Below, one piece after another: positions 12,951 through 13,709 of a stretch of DNA of 13,709 bases (the first letter of the stretch is position 1; each line of letters begins with the position of its first letter). Source of the stretch: CAZUQH01 sp964622465 (GTDB lineage Bacteria > CG03 > CAZUQH01); NCBI GenBank assembly GCA_964622465.1, contig CAZUQH010000036.1:1-13709 (forward strand), read 5' to 3'. A program made the translations under genes and the position numbers. The notes below the pieces were generated by a model. That model searched no databases. It was not told where the DNA came from and saw only the letters and a program-made list of their open reading frames with translations.

Positions 12951-13709
12951 CAAGTTTGACAGTATACTGTGGGAGAGGTGCGTGAGTGGCCTAAACGGAT
13001 CGCCTGCTAAGCGATTGTCCTCTGTAAAGGGGGACCGTGGGTTCGAGTCCCACCCTCTCCGCCATTCAGGAAACTGGGGGGAATTGGCGAGAATTCGCCA
13101 GCCGATTTTCCCTTTAAATTGGAATTTTTTATCTTTCAAAATGAAGTTCGAGCCGATATTTTTTAGGAATGCTCGGATTTCTTGATTGTCGCTTTGCGAC
13201 AAAAGAATTTTGGCTTGGCTACTGGCTAAAATCATTTCTTTCATCGGTTCGAGCCAATTATTTCCTTTTTGTTCAAAATCTTTAATTTTCTGCTGAATGT
13301 CCAGCTTCTCGTTGAGAAGTTTTTGTTTTTTCTGCTGGTATTCTTCAGGTTCAATACCTTTCCCGCCAATAAACAAATCAAGCAGGTTTTCGGCTTTGGC
13401 TTCAATTTCCGTTTTTTTGTTTTGGAGATTTTGAACAAAAACCTTCGTTTCTTTTTTAGCTTGTTCTCGTTCTTTATCAATTTCAGCAAGCATGTTGTTT
13501 GCCCAGTCGTCAGGCAAAGAAACCTTTTGAATAATCCCTTTCATCTGTTCAACAAGATTTTCTTCCCTCAAATATTTTTCATTACAGGGTTGCTTTTTCT
13601 TGGTGCAACGGTAATAGTGATGTCCTTTTTGTTTCTCGGCAGTTATAAGGCAGTCACAATTTCCGCATTTCATCAATCCCGAAAAAGCAAATTCGTGCTT
13701 TCGCTTGCG
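12906..13709 (-). CDS. Large serine recombinase, C-terminal part (5' end beyond the window)
   Basis: Large serine recombinases integrate and excise elements by serine-mediated strand exchange. Only the C-terminal part is visible, because the frame is open across the right edge. It shows the typical FSGLMKCGNC start of the zinc-ribbon domain, with the second cysteine pair in YYRCTKKKQPC. A long Lys/Glu/Gln-rich coiled coil follows, then a short FLKNIGSNF-ILKDKKFQF segment that ends such proteins. The catalytic serine domain must lie to the right. Family-like sequence ends at about 13065; the last 52 codons (to 12911) are antisense to tRNA-Ser(GCU) and half of tRNA-Ser(UGA), ending with TGA at 12906-12908. 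That tail (containing WDSNPRSPF) is a well-known artefact of reading tRNA genes backwards, so it is either a readthrough tail or not part of the working protein. The length upstream is unknown. Confidence 0.85.
   Translation of the reverse strand, partial: RKRKHEFAFSGLMKCGNCDCLITAEKQKGHHYYRCTKKKQPCNEKYLREENLVEQMKGIIQKVSLPDDWANNMLAEIDKEREQAKKETKVFVQNLQNKKTEIEAKAENLLDLFIGGKGIEPEEYQQKKQKLLNEKLDIQQKIKDFEQKGNNWLEPMKEMILASSQAKILLSQSDNQEIRAFLKNIGSNFILKDKKFQFKGKIGWRILANSPQFPEWRRGWDSNPRSPFTEDNRLAGDPFRPLTHLSHSILSNLRRVRDSNPHGLAAT
12959..12970. repeat. 12-bp perfect palindrome between the tRNA genes
   Basis: ACAGTATACTGT is a perfect palindrome in the 21-base gap between the two tRNA-Ser genes. It overlaps TTGACA (12956-12961), but no -10 can follow before the second tRNA. 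It may be part of precursor processing or of a recombination target, or be chance. Confidence 0.35.
12972..13064 (+). tRNA. tRNA-Ser (anticodon GCU)
   Basis: Acceptor GGAGAGG (12972-12978) pairs with CCTCTCC (13054-13060), followed by discriminator G and an encoded CCA (13062-13064). The anticodon stem ATCGC/GCGAT closes the loop CTGCTAA, anticodon GCT at 13006-13008, which reads AGU/AGC serine codons. The variable arm is long (GTCC...GGAC) and the T arm is GTGGG-TTCGAGT-CCCAC. It shares the UGA gene's promoter, 21 bases behind it. The recombinase frame abuts its 3' end exactly and runs antisense across it. The encoded CCA contrasts with the neighbouring tRNA. Confidence 0.97.
13065..13709. 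mobile_element. Edge of an integrated element abutting a tRNA-Ser gene
   Basis: From the base after the tRNA CCA to the right edge, the sequence is occupied by a large serine recombinase gene on the - strand. This is the usual position of an integrase at the end of an integrative element. The composition is AT-rich and Lys/Gln/Glu-rich in coding, unlike the upstream genes. The far end of the element and its second attachment site lie outside the window, so its size and cargo are unknown. Confidence 0.6.
13085..13100. repeat. Small hairpin just beyond tRNA-Ser(GCU)
   Basis: TGGCGA and TCGCCA form a 6-bp stem with a GAAT loop, and a TTTT run follows after five bases at 13106-13109. It could be a weak terminator for the tRNA transcript or an arm of the recombinase attachment site. 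It also lies inside the recombinase frame on the other strand. Confidence 0.35.

Noticed and set aside
12959..12970. ACAGTATACTGT as a LexA (SOS) box
   Set aside because: The half-sites are in the inverse order to the E. coli CTGT...ACAG box and it lies between two tRNA genes.
12906..13061. Translated tail WRRGWDSNPRSPF... of the recombinase as a real domain
   Set aside because: It is the antisense reading of tRNA-Ser(GCU) and part of tRNA-Ser(UGA); such tails recur in databases from tRNA genes.
12910..13185. + strand open frame across the tRNA pair
   Set aside because: It runs through two clear tRNA genes; it is an accident of tRNA sequence.
1..13709. CRISPR array, rRNA or insertion sequence
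   Set aside because: No regularly spaced direct repeats, rRNA signatures or transposase frames are visible.

Overview
The window is the start of a bacterial chromosome, or of a large contig, at the replication origin. Genes on the + strand run dnaA, dnaN, a DUF721/DciA-type gene, a DUF370/RemB-type gene, gyrB, gyrA, archease, rtcB and serS. The order resembles the classic dnaA-dnaN-(recF)-remB-gyrB-gyrA origin cluster, but recF is absent and a DciA-like helicase-loader gene occupies its place. I cannot fix the organism. The mixture of a RemB-like protein (Firmicutes-like context), a long GyrB carrying the C-terminal-half insertion found in many Gram-negative bacteria, and an archease/RtcB pair suits an uncultivated or deep-branching Gram-negative phylum (for example an Omnitrophota- or Planctomycetota-like lineage). 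That placement is low confidence.

Region 1 (1-1719), initiation control. A near-perfect sigma-70 promoter drives dnaA. Two exact DnaA boxes (TTATNCACA) and two one-mismatch boxes lie between the promoter and the first codons of dnaA. The 158-bp dnaA-dnaN gap is AT-rich, with weaker DnaA boxes, TAG/TAA trinucleotides and palindromes, and is a plausible unwinding region.

Region 2 (1720-8927), replication and topology genes: sliding clamp, helicase-loader candidate, small DNA-binding regulator and both gyrase subunits. gyrA is interrupted by an in-frame 205-residue intein placed 11 residues before the catalytic tyrosine, so gyrase activity must depend on protein splicing. The intein seems to have lost most of its homing endonuclease.

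Region 3 (8924-12063), RNA repair and serine charging. Archease overlaps the gyrA stop, then come the RtcB RNA ligase and seryl-tRNA synthetase, all tightly spaced and probably one operon. A glycosyltransferase (polyprenol-phosphate mannosyltransferase type) converges on serS with one base between the stop codons.

Region 4 (12797-13709), serine tRNAs and a mobile-element edge. Two tRNA-Ser genes (UGA and GCU) sit about 0.8 kb beyond serS. Immediately after the CCA end of tRNA-Ser(GCU) begins the 3' part of a large serine recombinase on the - strand, which runs off the right edge. Its reading frame continues antisense through one whole tRNA gene and half of the other. This is the signature of an integrated element abutting a tRNA 3' end.
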